Shown piece after piece: positions 54,903 through 63,426 of a DNA stretch of 64,000 nt (its first letter is position 1; every line of letters begins with the position of its first letter). Origin of the DNA: Metabacillus sp. KUDC1714. GTDB lineage: Bacteria > Bacillota > Bacilli > Bacillales > Bacillaceae. The DNA lies in assembly GCF_014217835.1 (NCBI RefSeq), contig NZ_CP055263.1:1707501-1771500 (forward strand). The letters are read 5' to 3'. A program made the translations under genes and the position numbers. Below the pieces are notes generated by a model. That model made no database searches. It had not been told where the DNA came from and worked only from the letters and a program-made list of their open reading frames with translations.

Positions 54903-55580
54903 CTAACTCTCATCTAAGCACCAATCAATTTCTTTCACTTTACACTGTTTTAAATAATCATTCGTTTTAGAAAATGGTTTACTTCCATAGAAACCTTTTC
55001 TAGCTGAGAATGGGCTAGGATGTGGAGACTCGATTATTAAATGTTGGGACGATGTAATGAACTGCTTTTTCTCCCCAGCATGTTTTCCCCATAAAATAAA
55101 AACAATCGGCTGTTCACGTTTGTTCAATTGTTTTATAATTTCATCGGAGAACTGTTCCCAACCTTGACCTTTATGGGAATTAGCCACTCCTTTTTTTACG
55201 GTTAGTACCGTGTTTAATAACAATACACCTTCATATGCCCATTTCAATAATGAACCATTCGCGGGTGGTTCACAGCCTATATCTTCTTGGAGCTCAATAA
55301 ATATATTTCGTAGTGAGGGAGGAAGCTTTACATCTGGCTGAACTGAAAAACTTAAGCCCTGCGCTTGTCCTTCACCATGGTATGGATCTTGTCCCAATAT
55401 AACTGCTTTTACAGCCCCGTAAGGAGTTTTGTTCAAAGCTTCGAAAATATGCTCTTGACTTGGAAAAATGGTTTCTTCGTTATATTGTTCGTGTAAAAAT
55501 TGTGTGAGTTGTTTAAAATATGGTTGTTCAAACTGATCATTTAATACTCTTGACCAATCATTCTCTAATAAATTCTTCAC
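54903..55580 (-). CDS. ung: Uracil-DNA glycosylase Ung
   Basis: Family 1 uracil-DNA glycosylase, removes uracil from DNA in base excision repair. 225 residues, the same as B. subtilis Ung. Catalytic Asp65 in GQDPYHG and His187 in HPSPFSARKGF. GTG 55578-55580 is chosen: AGGGGTGA is 5 bases upstream, the resulting N-terminus VKNLLENDW aligns with the family, and the site falls just after the stop of the upstream glycosyltransferase. A longer in-frame start would overlap that gene. Confidence 0.96.
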   Translation of the reverse strand: MKNLLENDWSRVLNDQFEQPYFKQLTQFLHEQYNEETIFPSQEHIFEALNKTPYGAVKAVILGQDPYHGEGQAQGLSFSVQPDVKLPPSLRNIFIELQEDIGCEPPANGSLLKWAYEGVLLLNTVLTVKKGVANSHKGQGWEQFSDEIIKQLNKREQPIVFILWGKHAGEKKQFITSSQHLIIESPHPSPFSARKGFYGSKPFSKTNDYLKQCKVKEIDWCLDES

Positions 55581-55585
55581 CTGTT

Positions 55586-56395
55586 TCACCCCTGTTCCAC
55601 TATTCGTGAACGAAGAGGTTTGCCATCCCAAACAATCTCTGTGTCTGCTTCACGTTGTTTCATTTCAGGCTCTTCTAAAAGCACAAAAAAGTTTTTCGTT
55701 GGTAAGTCTCCTAATTGATGCTTTTCACATAATTTGTCTAAATAGTGTTTTCTTTTATCTGTTAGGTCTGCTGATTGATTATTTCCATTTTCGGTAAAAG
55801 CATAGATGACACTAGCAACCGGCATTCTTTTGACACGGCATACTTTAGCAGCTCGTAAGAAAAAGTCCCAATCCCAATAGTTATGCACCTCAGGGTCAAA
55901 TAAACCAATTTGATCATGGAGTTCTTTTTTATAAGCACTGCCTGACGGAATATAGGTTGAAAATTCCCTCATCGCTTGGAGATCATAATAATATGCGAAC
56001 GTACGTCTAGCCAAAGGATAACGTATATTCTCTTTCGTTTCAAAGCTGACAATTTCTGCATCTGAATAAACAAAGTCTGCAGTCTTTAATTCACTTTGTA
56101 TTTGCTTTATATGGTTTTCTGTTAAGAAATCATCGTCATCACAGAGCATAATTACATCACCTGTTACATAACTTACACCAATATTTCTAGCGTGAACATG
56201 CTTAACATTTTCCACTAGTTCAATCGCCTTGATCGGCATTTCCTTATATAAATCAACTAATGGTGCAATCGTTTTTCCTGCATCATTTACGATGATGATT
56301 TCATATGGTGCAACAGTTTGCTTATGGATCGATTCTAGAAGCTCTGCAAGTTCTGTGATCCTATTATAGGTTGCAATAACAATTGATATTTTCAT
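55586..56395 (-). CDS. ywdF: Family 2 glycosyltransferase (YwdF-like)
   Basis: A 269-residue GT2/GT-A-fold glycosyltransferase: MKISIVIATYNR start, HARNIGVSYV, and the metal-binding DDDD (MLCDDDDFL, about 94-97), which holds the DxD motif. Acceptor and donor unknown; no membrane segments. ATG 56393-56395 with GAGGTGA 5 bases upstream. Its stop is five bases before the ung start, so both are in one operon, as in B. subtilis where ywdF precedes ung. Confidence 0.85.
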   Translation of the reverse strand: MKISIVIATYNRITELAELLESIHKQTVAPYEIIIVNDAGKTIAPLVDLYKEMPIKAIELVENVKHVHARNIGVSYVTGDVIMLCDDDDFLTENHIKQIQSELKTADFVYSDAEIVSFETKENIRYPLARRTFAYYYDLQAMREFSTYIPSGSAYKKELHDQIGLFDPEVHNYWDWDFFLRAAKVCRVKRMPVASVIYAFTENGNNQSADLTDKRKHYLDKLCEKHQLGDLPTKNFFVLLEEPEMKQREADTEIVWDGKPLRSRIVEQG

Positions 56396-56423
56396 AAGTA
56401 TCACCTCAGGTCTATCTTTATTT

Positions 56424-56643
56424 TAGACTGTTTTCTGCAAAATTTATTGCTTTTTACCAAGTATTCGGTGTGGTTGATTGCAGCGAGAGATACTCGCTTT
56501 CCGCGGGGCGGGCGGTGAGCCTCCTCGGCGTAAACGCCTGCGGGGTCTCACCTGTCCCGCTACACCCGCAGGAGTCTCGCACTTCCACTCCAATCAACCT
56601 TAAATAGTTTTCGTTTAAAAAGCAACAATCTCTAAGAAAAGTG
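56424..56643 (-). repeat. Family B dispersed repeat, copy 3
   Basis: Ends AGACTGTTTTCTGCAAAATT and CAACAATCTCTAAGAAAAGTG match copies 1 and 2; the core has GGTTGATTGCAGCGAGAGAT, CCCCGCAGGCG-type arms and CCAATCAACC. It lies in the divergent gap between the glycosyltransferase gene and the stress gene. Confidence 0.88.
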
Positions 56644-56721
56644 CATTATTTCAACAAAGTAAATAGCAATTTATATAGGAAAAGATTACATGTGACTTTC
56701 TTCTCATTTTTTCTTAACAAG

Positions 56722-56746
56722 GTTTTCCGGTAAAACAGGAGGGTAT
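56722..56746 (+). promoter_or_regulatory. Sigma-B-type promoter of the stress gene
   Basis: GTTTTC (56722-56727), 13 bases, GGGTAT (56741-56746) closely matches the sigma-B consensus GTTTAA-N13-15-GGGWAW and is 36 bases from the start codon. Confidence 0.75.
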
Positions 56747-56781
56747 TATCAAACTATCAACAAAAAGGAGATGAAAAGATC

Positions 56782-57096
56782 ATGAAAACATATGTTGTAG
56801 AAAATGGTGTACAAGCTTCAGAAACAATTAGAAACTTAGAAGTTCAAGGGTTTACAAAGGACGACATCTATTTATTTGCTCATGATACAACTCGCTCCGA
56901 GCACTTAACAGAAAATACTGACACAAATAATATTGGCTTAAAGGAAGAAGGGCTTTTTGATAAGATGGCAAATGCTTTCCGTTCACGTGGCGACGAACTT
57001 CGTGCAAGAATGACTTCATTAGGTGTTCCCGAAACAGAAGCAATGCGACTAGAGGAAGAATTGGATGAAGGTAAGGTAGTTATTGTTACACAGTAA
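56782..57096 (+). CDS. General stress protein, GSP17M/YflT family
   Basis: A 104-residue protein of the heat-induced stress protein YflT (general stress protein 17M) family, function unknown. The N-terminus KTYVVENGVQASETIRNLE forms a small alpha/beta unit, and a C-terminal helix ends in GKVVIVTQ. ATG after AAAAGGAGATG. A sigma-B-type promoter upstream agrees with the family. Confidence 0.88.
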   Translation: MKTYVVENGVQASETIRNLEVQGFTKDDIYLFAHDTTRSEHLTENTDTNNIGLKEEGLFDKMANAFRSRGDELRARMTSLGVPETEAMRLEEELDEGKVVIVTQ

Positions 57097-57100
57097 TAAA

Positions 57101-57160
57101 CGTGCGCTGAAGCTGAATGTCAAAACGCTTATCCACAGTACAAGAGTTTTATTTTTTAAT
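57101..57160 (+). repeat. Family A repeat remnant, copy 7
   Basis: Only the right end remains: GCGCTGAAGCTGAATGTCAA and CGCTTATCCACAGTACAAG, similar to the tail of copies 5 and 6. It begins four bases after the stress gene. Confidence 0.7.
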
Positions 57161-57172
57161 AATCAATCAGAT

Positions 57173-57194
57173 AAGGCTGCCATTAGGCAGCCTT
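57173..57194. terminator. Terminator after the stress gene
   Basis: AAGGCTGCC pairs with GGCAGCCTT around ATTA, followed by TCTT on the plus strand. The convergent HPP gene ends three bases away. Confidence 0.8.
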
Positions 57195-57196
57195 TC

Positions 57197-57754
57197 TTAT
57201 ATCCAGTGCTTAGGATATTGTCTTGATTGAAATAAATTATTATAAAGTAAGGACATCAAGACTAAGAGTACACTACATAATAAAATACTTAGCATTAATC
57301 CCCATCCTGCTCCAGTATTTATTGCTACAATAGCACTTGCCGCAGCTGGAGGATGAATCGTGTTAGTTACGACCATTATGATAATAACGACTGCTAAAGT
57401 TATCCCAATAGTCAAAAAACTCCGACCGAACGTATCCCAAATCGCAAGAGATGCAAAAGTTGCAATGAAATGACCACCGATGATATGTCTCGGTTGTGAA
57501 AATGGACCATTATGTGCCCCAAAGATTAATAAACAACTCGCTCCAATAGGGCCAAGAACCATTGGATAGCCAAGAGATATGGCAATCATACTAATAATGC
57601 TCATCGCAACTAGACCACCGACTGCTGAAATCATTAAATCCACATAGTTTAAGTTGGATTTAAATGTGGATTCACCCTTCATTTTTCTTATATATGTACC
57701 GAACCCAAGAGGTAATGAGCTAACCTCGGTTCTCCTCATTTTTTCGATATTCAT
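57197..57754 (-). CDS. HPP family membrane protein
   Basis: A 185-residue integral membrane protein of the HPP family, with about four membrane segments. Signatures: GPIGASCLLIFGAHNGPFSQPRHIIGGH (about 68-95) and the name-giving HPPAAAS (about 133). Some HPP proteins in plants and cyanobacteria transport nitrite; the role in Bacillus is unknown. ATG after GGGGGA. Confidence 0.88.
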   Translation of the reverse strand: MNIEKMRRTEVSSLPLGFGTYIRKMKGESTFKSNLNYVDLMISAVGGLVAMSIISMIAISLGYPMVLGPIGASCLLIFGAHNGPFSQPRHIIGGHFIATFASLAIWDTFGRSFLTIGITLAVVIIIMVVTNTIHPPAAASAIVAINTGAGWGLMLSILLCSVLLVLMSLLYNNLFQSRQYPKHWI

Positions 57755-57931
57755 TAGATCCCCCTACACTATACGAAATTGCAATTAGTTTGTAAGTGTT
57801 TCTTACAGATAAATTTTATTTTAAATGATCCTTATGACAAAATAAAGAGAAAAGTGGTAAAAATAATACTTCTTTTTCCTCCTACGAAATGTAAGCGTTT
57901 CATTAAAACTGAACTCTTTTTTTCTTTCTTA

Positions 57932-57966
57932 CAAACAAAAAAACGCCTCCTTACAAGTAAGGAGGT
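57932..57966 (-). terminator. Terminator of the gal operon
   Basis: On the minus strand CCTCCTTA pairs with TAAGGAGG around CTTG, followed by CGTTTTTTT. It is about 80 bases after galT. Confidence 0.85.
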
Positions 57967-58044
57967 TATACATTATATAAAGATTAGGGGGGGATTACTA
58001 CCATTATCGCCAGTATACAATTATCTTATACTAGCAAATTAAAA

Positions 58045-59577
58045 TTACTTTAATTTTTTCTGAAGCTCTTCAATAAAACGCAGAAAACCTTGTTGGCCTG
58101 ATTTATCACGTTTAAATACACCGGCATGCTCCAAAATTGTCGCAAACACTTGGCCTACTTCTTCTAGTAAAAGTTGATAGCTATTCGTTTGATCCAAATT
58201 TGGGTATTTCTTCTTCAAACGTGTTGCCCAATCATAGTGTTTGTTTAAGTCAGCATCTTCTAAAATAATAGACAATTCCTTACCTTCACCAAGGACATTG
58301 GCTAATTTTTTTAGTTCATCTAGTAGTCTGCCCGGTAATACAGCTAAGCCCATTACCTCAATAAGACCAATGTTCTCTTTTTTAATATGATGAACCTCTT
58401 GATGTGGATGATAAATCCCAAATGGATGTTCATCATTTGTTCGGTTATTACGTAGCACTAAATCAAGTTCAAAAAGATTTCCTCTTCTTCTTGCAATCGG
58501 AGTAATTGTATTATGCGGAGTTTCCCCAGAAAAGGCTAGAATCTCAACTGATTCATCACTATAATTCTTCCATTCCTGCAAAATGTCATCGGCTGCACTG
58601 ATCAGATCCTGCTGATTCGCTCCTTGCAGTCTCAACACAGACATTGGCCATTTTACAATTCCTAACTCTATGCTTGAATACTTGTCTAGCTTGAAGGAGT
58701 ATTCAACCTCTGCAACTTCCATTGGGAAAGTATGATGCCCACCCTGGAAGTGATCGTGACTTAAAATTGAGCCACCTACAATTGGTAAATCAGCATTAGA
58801 ACCCAGAAAATAGTGAGGATACTGCTCAACGAAATCAAGTAGTTTCGTAAACGATTCCCTTGAGACCTTCATCGGTTTATGCTCACCTGAAAAAACAATC
58901 GCATGTTCATTGTAATACACATACGGAGAATACTGAAAGAACCACTGTTCATCATTTAACGTCACCGGAATAATACGATGATTCTGTCTTGCTGGGTGAT
59001 CCAGGCGCCCAGCATAGCCAACATTCTCCTTACAAAGCAGACATGTTGGATACTCACTTTTTTGTAAGTTACGAGCTGCTGCAATGGCAACAGGGTCCTT
59101 CTCAGGTTTAGACAAGTTAATTGTCATCTGTAGGTCACCATATTCAGTTTCAGCAAGCCATTTTTCATTTTTAGCAATCCGATCTGTTCGTATATAATGA
59201 ACATCTTGCGAAAACTGGTAAAAGGACTCTGTTGCTTTTTCTGGCCCATATTGGTCAACATTCGTTTGAAAGTTTCGAATGATTTCTCCTTGTGATTGAA
59301 CGAGACATCCCATTAGCTTAGTATCGAGTAAATCACGGTAGGTTACAGTGTTTTCGAGTAAACGTTCGTTCAGGGCAGCCCAATCCAGAATATTCTCTAA
59401 GATAGGAACCGGTGAGGAAAGCTCCTCGTCTTCTACAGTAACCGCTTTAAAATCATTTAATTGTAAAACTTCTAGAAGCTTGTTACGAGTTAAATCCACG
59501 TCCCACTCTGAAATGAGTTGCTTTTTACGTCCGAATTGCAGCAGTCGTTCGATTTCTAGATATATATTGATAGACAT
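58045..59577 (-). CDS. galT: UTP-hexose-1-phosphate / galactose-1-phosphate uridylyltransferase GalT (class II)
   Basis: Leloir-pathway enzyme that exchanges galactose-1-phosphate with UDP-glucose. 510 residues: the long Firmicutes-type GalT (class II), not the short E. coli type. Motifs seen include CLLCKENVGYAGR, GGSILSHDHFQGGHH (catalytic His region, about 280-295) and GIYHPHQEVHHIKKENIGLIEVMG. ATG 59575-59577 is chosen (GGGG 8 bases upstream). Third gene of galK-galE-galT. Confidence 0.93.
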   Translation of the reverse strand: MSINIYLEIERLLQFGRKKQLISEWDVDLTRNKLLEVLQLNDFKAVTVEDEELSSPVPILENILDWAALNERLLENTVTYRDLLDTKLMGCLVQSQGEIIRNFQTNVDQYGPEKATESFYQFSQDVHYIRTDRIAKNEKWLAETEYGDLQMTINLSKPEKDPVAIAAARNLQKSEYPTCLLCKENVGYAGRLDHPARQNHRIIPVTLNDEQWFFQYSPYVYYNEHAIVFSGEHKPMKVSRESFTKLLDFVEQYPHYFLGSNADLPIVGGSILSHDHFQGGHHTFPMEVAEVEYSFKLDKYSSIELGIVKWPMSVLRLQGANQQDLISAADDILQEWKNYSDESVEILAFSGETPHNTITPIARRRGNLFELDLVLRNNRTNDEHPFGIYHPHQEVHHIKKENIGLIEVMGLAVLPGRLLDELKKLANVLGEGKELSIILEDADLNKHYDWATRLKKKYPNLDQTNSYQLLLEEVGQVFATILEHAGVFKRDKSGQQGFLRFIEELQKKLK

Positions 59578-59686
59578 ATAATCATCCCCTCGTGGCATTT
59601 ACAAGCATGAGCTTTTTCATCTTTATAAAAATTTGGAAATAGCAAGCATTAACCTTTACCTGCTATTCCCTTTTATTAGCATAATC

Positions 59687-60676
59687 TTATTTCTCGTAAC
59701 CGCTAGGATGCTTTTGGAACCAATTCCAAGCACTCTCTATCATCGTCTGAAGATCAGCATATTTCGGTTTCCAGCCCAGCTCATTGATTGCTTTTTCAGA
59801 TGAAGCGATTAAGATTGCTGGGTCGCCTGCACGACGAGGTGCTACTTCAGCTGGAATTGGATGACCTGTTACCTTTCTAGCTGTCTCAATGACTTCTTTA
59901 ACAGAAAAGCCATTTCCATTCCCTAGGTTATAGGTAGCACTTTTGTTATCTTTACGAAGCTTTTCGATTGCTAAGATGTGCGCATCAGCCAAGTCTGTTA
60001 CGTGAATATAATCACGAATACAAGTACCGTCAGCTGTGTTATAATCGTCACCGAAAATCATGATTTTTTCGCGATCCCCTAGTGCTACTTGCAAAATGAT
60101 CGGAATTAAATGTGTTTCAGGCTGATGATCTTCTCCAAGCTTTCCTTCCATATGTGCACCTGCAACATTAAAGTAACGAAGGACAACATAATTCAATCCA
60201 TATGCTTGCTGACTCCATTTCAGCATTTTTTCTACGGCAAGCTTTGTTTCTCCATATGGATTTGTTGGAACTGTTGGGTCTGTTTCTAAAATTGGAATAT
60301 TTTCTGCCTCTCCATATGTTGCTGCTGTTGAAGAAAAGACGATTTTCTTAACATCGAATTCTGTCATGACCTTTAAAAGACACATTGTTCCATATACATT
60401 GTTATCATAGTATTGAAGTGGCTTCTCAACACTTTCACCAACAAGTGAATCTGCTGCAAAGTGAATGACTGCCTCAATCTCATTTTCTTTAAAAACATTT
60501 TTCAGGAAAACCTCATCACGTAGATCCCCTGAATAAAGCTTTGCACCTTCTAAAACAGCTGGTTTATGACCTTTTTGTAGATTATCAACAACGATGACAT
60601 CTTCATTACGATCTAAAAGCTCTGATACTGTGTGACTTCCGATATAACCTGCTCCACCACATACTAATACTGCCAT
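59687..60676 (-). CDS. galE: UDP-glucose 4-epimerase GalE
   Basis: Interconverts UDP-galactose and UDP-glucose with bound NAD. 329 residues of the extended short-chain dehydrogenase family: GGAGYIGSH (7-15), SSTAATYG (115-122) and the catalytic YGETK (Tyr141, Lys145). ATG after GGAGG. It lies 20 bases after galK and 109 before galT. Confidence 0.95.
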   Translation of the reverse strand: MAVLVCGGAGYIGSHTVSELLDRNEDVIVVDNLQKGHKPAVLEGAKLYSGDLRDEVFLKNVFKENEIEAVIHFAADSLVGESVEKPLQYYDNNVYGTMCLLKVMTEFDVKKIVFSSTAATYGEAENIPILETDPTVPTNPYGETKLAVEKMLKWSQQAYGLNYVVLRYFNVAGAHMEGKLGEDHQPETHLIPIILQVALGDREKIMIFGDDYNTADGTCIRDYIHVTDLADAHILAIEKLRKDNKSATYNLGNGNGFSVKEVIETARKVTGHPIPAEVAPRRAGDPAILIASSEKAINELGWKPKYADLQTMIESAWNWFQKHPSGYEK

Positions 60677-60696
60677 GCTTTATTACCTCCAATTAT

Positions 60697-61866
60697 TCAT
60701 TTTAACTCTTTTGCGCCGTCGCCTACACTCGCTACATAAAATTCAGCTGTTAAACCTGTTTTTTCATTGTAGCTTTTTCCTACTTCTTCAATAAACGCTT
60801 CTATTTTATCATTTTCGACAATTGATACTGTACAACCACCAAAGCCTGCTCCAGTCATACGCGAACCAATGACACCAGCCTGATTCATCGCAGCTTCAAC
60901 CAATGTATCCAATTCAAAGCCTGTTACTTCATAATCATCTCTTAATGAAGTATGGGAATCACACATTAGCTTCCCAAAGCTTGATATGTCCCCTTCTTGG
61001 AGCTTCTCTACAGCTTGAATGGTACGAGCATTTTCATAAACAGCATGCTTGGCTCGCTTCTGATCAATCTCATTTTGAATCAAATGGCGATTGCTCTCAA
61101 ATTGCTCTGGCGTTAAATCTCCTAAAGATTGTATTGGAAGCTCTTTTTGTAAATCTTCTAGGGCACGCTCACATTCAGAACGTCGTTCATTATATTTCGA
61201 ATCCGCTAGTGTTCTACGTTTATTTGTATTTGCTATAACAAGCGATGCATCCTTAAGCAGGATCGGACTATATTGATACTCTAAGCTTTGACAATTCAAT
61301 AATATCGCATTGTTTTCCTTGCCCATCCCAATCGCAAATTGATCCATAATTCCACAGCTTACCCCGATAAATTCATTTTCAGCATGCTGACTCATCTTTA
61401 CAAGTTCAACAGTTGCGAAGTTTGTTTCATAGATACCTTGTAGGATAACAGCTGTAGCAAGTTCAATTGAGGCAGAAGAGGATAAACCTGCTCCATTTGG
61501 AATATTGCCATAGAATAATACATCAAAGCCCTGACCTAAGTTTACATCTTTATCGACAAATTCTTTTATAACACCCTTTGGATAATTTGCCCAATCATGC
61601 TCTTTCTTAAAGGTTATCCCCTCATCAATTGAGAAAGAAATGATGCCAACATCAGGGAAATTCATTGAATACATTTGGATCTTTTGATCATTTCGTAATG
61701 CTACCAAAGCGTAAGTTCCAAATGTTAGTGCACAAGGAAAAACATGACCACCATTATAATCAGTATGCTCGCCAATTAAATTCACTCGACCAGGTGCAAA
61801 AAAAGTTCGAATATCATTTTCTGTGTTAAATAGCTTTGTAAATTGTTCCATCATTTGTTGTCGCAT
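60697..61866 (-). CDS. galK: Galactokinase GalK
   Basis: ATP-dependent kinase, first step of the Leloir pathway. 389 residues of the GHMP kinase family: GRVNLIGEHTDYNGG signature (about 26-40), the ATP loop NGAGLSSSASIELA and C-terminal TGAGFGGCTVS. ATG 61864-61866 with AAGGGTGA 5 bases upstream is favoured over an in-frame GTG three codons earlier that lies in this site. First gene of the gal operon. Confidence 0.95.
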   Translation of the reverse strand: MRQQMMEQFTKLFNTENDIRTFFAPGRVNLIGEHTDYNGGHVFPCALTFGTYALVALRNDQKIQMYSMNFPDVGIISFSIDEGITFKKEHDWANYPKGVIKEFVDKDVNLGQGFDVLFYGNIPNGAGLSSSASIELATAVILQGIYETNFATVELVKMSQHAENEFIGVSCGIMDQFAIGMGKENNAILLNCQSLEYQYSPILLKDASLVIANTNKRRTLADSKYNERRSECERALEDLQKELPIQSLGDLTPEQFESNRHLIQNEIDQKRAKHAVYENARTIQAVEKLQEGDISSFGKLMCDSHTSLRDDYEVTGFELDTLVEAAMNQAGVIGSRMTGAGFGGCTVSIVENDKIEAFIEEVGKSYNEKTGLTAEFYVASVGDGAKELK

Positions 61867-61943
61867 GAAAATCACCCTTCATTATATCTTATTTATTAGA
61901 GACCTATCCTTTTTTTCTAGATCATAATCTTTTATTAGTTATA

Positions 61944-61972
61944 ATTGTAAATTTCCTTCTCACTCGTTACAA
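61944..61972 (-). promoter_or_regulatory. Candidate sigma-A promoter of the gal operon
   Basis: On the minus strand TTGTAA (61967-61972), 17 bases, TACAAT (61944-61949), about 80 bases upstream of galK. Confidence 0.5.
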
Positions 61973-62135
61973 TGGTAAAATTAAATTGAGAAATTAGCAC
62001 ATATTTGCTCGAATTTACTTTCACTCTTAAATAAATCAGTGTTTAATAACCTTATAAAATAGAATAACTTATACAAATCACCCTTTTTTTGCTTCAACGC
62101 TCAGAAAAAGGGTAGAAACAGGGGATTATTTTGCT

Positions 62136-62981
62136 ATGGATAAGAAAACTGGAGCCATCGCTTTTCGGTTTACGGATCAACAAGTCAATCACGTAGCCCA
62201 AATATGGTCAGTAGGTTGGGACGAGCAACAATCTTCGCTTTATAATTGGAGTGGTACTGAGAGAAAGGACCAAGAAAAATATATCTTTCAATACACTTTA
62301 TCAGGACATGGGGAAATCAATATTGATGGTAAGATCCACCAAGTAAAAGCAGGACATGCATTTATTGTTAGTAGTCCAAGTAATTATCATTATTATTTAC
62401 CTAAGGATTCGGAGAAATGGGAATTTATCTATTTAACTCTTTATGGAAATGAAGCAAAACGCTGCTGGAGTTTTGTAAAAAACTCTGGAAATCAATTTGT
62501 TCGTTTTCATCCTGAATCTACACCGATTAAGCTAGTTAAAAAAATCTATGATGATGCAAAAGAAAAGAAAATCACCAATGCATACGAAGGTTCAAGCATA
62601 GCCTATAATTTCATTATGGAGCTATATGTCTATCTTTCAAATAGTGATAAGCTAATGGAAGATTGGTCAGAAGGTGTCATTAGTGCTGCATTATTTGCAA
62701 GAAATTACTATCAAGATGAAATTGGAGCAGAGGAAATGGCCGATGCTTCACAATTATCGAAATATCACTTTACACGGACGTTCAAAAAAGAAACAGGCAT
62801 AACACCTATTCAATATTTAACCAATATTCGCCTGCAAAAATCGATCGAGCTTCTGCAACATACGAAATACACGGTTGACGAAATTGCTCAATTAGTCGGC
62901 TACAAAAATGCAAATTATTTAAACAAAGTAACGCGCAAGCTTATGGGTAAATCACCTGGAGAGATTAGGCAGGGGAAATAA
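62136..62981 (+). CDS. AraC-family regulator divergent from the gal operon
   Basis: 281 residues: an N-terminal cupin-like AraC sugar-binding domain (about 20-140) and a C-terminal double helix-turn-helix (about 180-278, ending in the VGYKNANYLNKVTRKLMGKSP signature). The divergent placement suggests control of galKET by galactose or a related sugar. ATG 62136 follows AGGGGA. Unlike the regulator at 33512 it has no membrane segment. Confidence 0.9.
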   Translation: MDKKTGAIAFRFTDQQVNHVAQIWSVGWDEQQSSLYNWSGTERKDQEKYIFQYTLSGHGEINIDGKIHQVKAGHAFIVSSPSNYHYYLPKDSEKWEFIYLTLYGNEAKRCWSFVKNSGNQFVRFHPESTPIKLVKKIYDDAKEKKITNAYEGSSIAYNFIMELYVYLSNSDKLMEDWSEGVISAALFARNYYQDEIGAEEMADASQLSKYHFTRTFKKETGITPIQYLTNIRLQKSIELLQHTKYTVDEIAQLVGYKNANYLNKVTRKLMGKSPGEIRQGK

Positions 62982-62983
62982 GA

Positions 62984-63085
62984 AAAGCTCAGAGCGCCTT
63001 GATCAGCCCTGAGTGGCTTATGACACCGAGGGGCTAGGCGCTGGAGCTAGACACTAAAACTAAGTACAAAAAGTTATCCTCTATT
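62984..63085 (+). repeat. Family A dispersed repeat, copy 8
   Basis: AAAAGCTCAGAGCGCCTTGAT ... GGCGCTGGAGCTAGACACTA with the AAACTAAGTACAAAAAGTTA tail of copy 4. Short interior with TGAGTGGCTTATGACACCGA. Confidence 0.8.
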
Positions 63086-63097
63086 TACTTTTTTCCT

Positions 63098-63352
63098 TCA
63101 TTTATTCAAATCAATCTGTATCGAGCCCTTTTGATGCATGATTGTCATGGTTGTCCCAGGGGTCATCATATTTTCTAAAATATCCTTTGCAGCTTGCAGA
63201 GCAAATTCAATGCGCTCTAGCTTTTCAGTCTCTTCTTCACGTTGAGTTCCAGGCATTTCTGAAAGCTGTTTTGCATATTGAAGTGATTTGAGATGGTAGT
63301 TTGCAATCGACTCATAAACTTCATCGTACAGCTCTTCAATTTCTTTTTTCAT
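63098..63352 (-). CDS. Conserved small protein (84 residues)
   Basis: Not recognised by name. A helical, Glu/Lys-rich protein: KKEIEELYDEVYESIANYH and ETEKLERIEFALQAAKDILE suggest coiled coils, then a short beta-like end (TMTIMHQKGSIQIDLN). ATG after AAAAGGGAGCGGAGG. It lies between a repeat and the flavoprotein gene, 74 bases after the latter, possibly co-transcribed. Confidence 0.75.
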   Translation of the reverse strand: MKKEIEELYDEVYESIANYHLKSLQYAKQLSEMPGTQREEETEKLERIEFALQAAKDILENMMTPGTTMTIMHQKGSIQIDLNK

Positions 63353-63426
63353 GACCTCCGCTCCCTTTTATTATCTGCTTGTATACTATCATACAAGACG
63401 AAGGGATTAAGGTAAAACGTACTTTT

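Noticed and set aside
57890..57903. cre site TGTAAGCGTTTCAT upstream of the HPP gene
   Set aside because: The right half lacks one base of the palindrome and three consensus positions; it is also near the gal terminator without a recognisable promoter.
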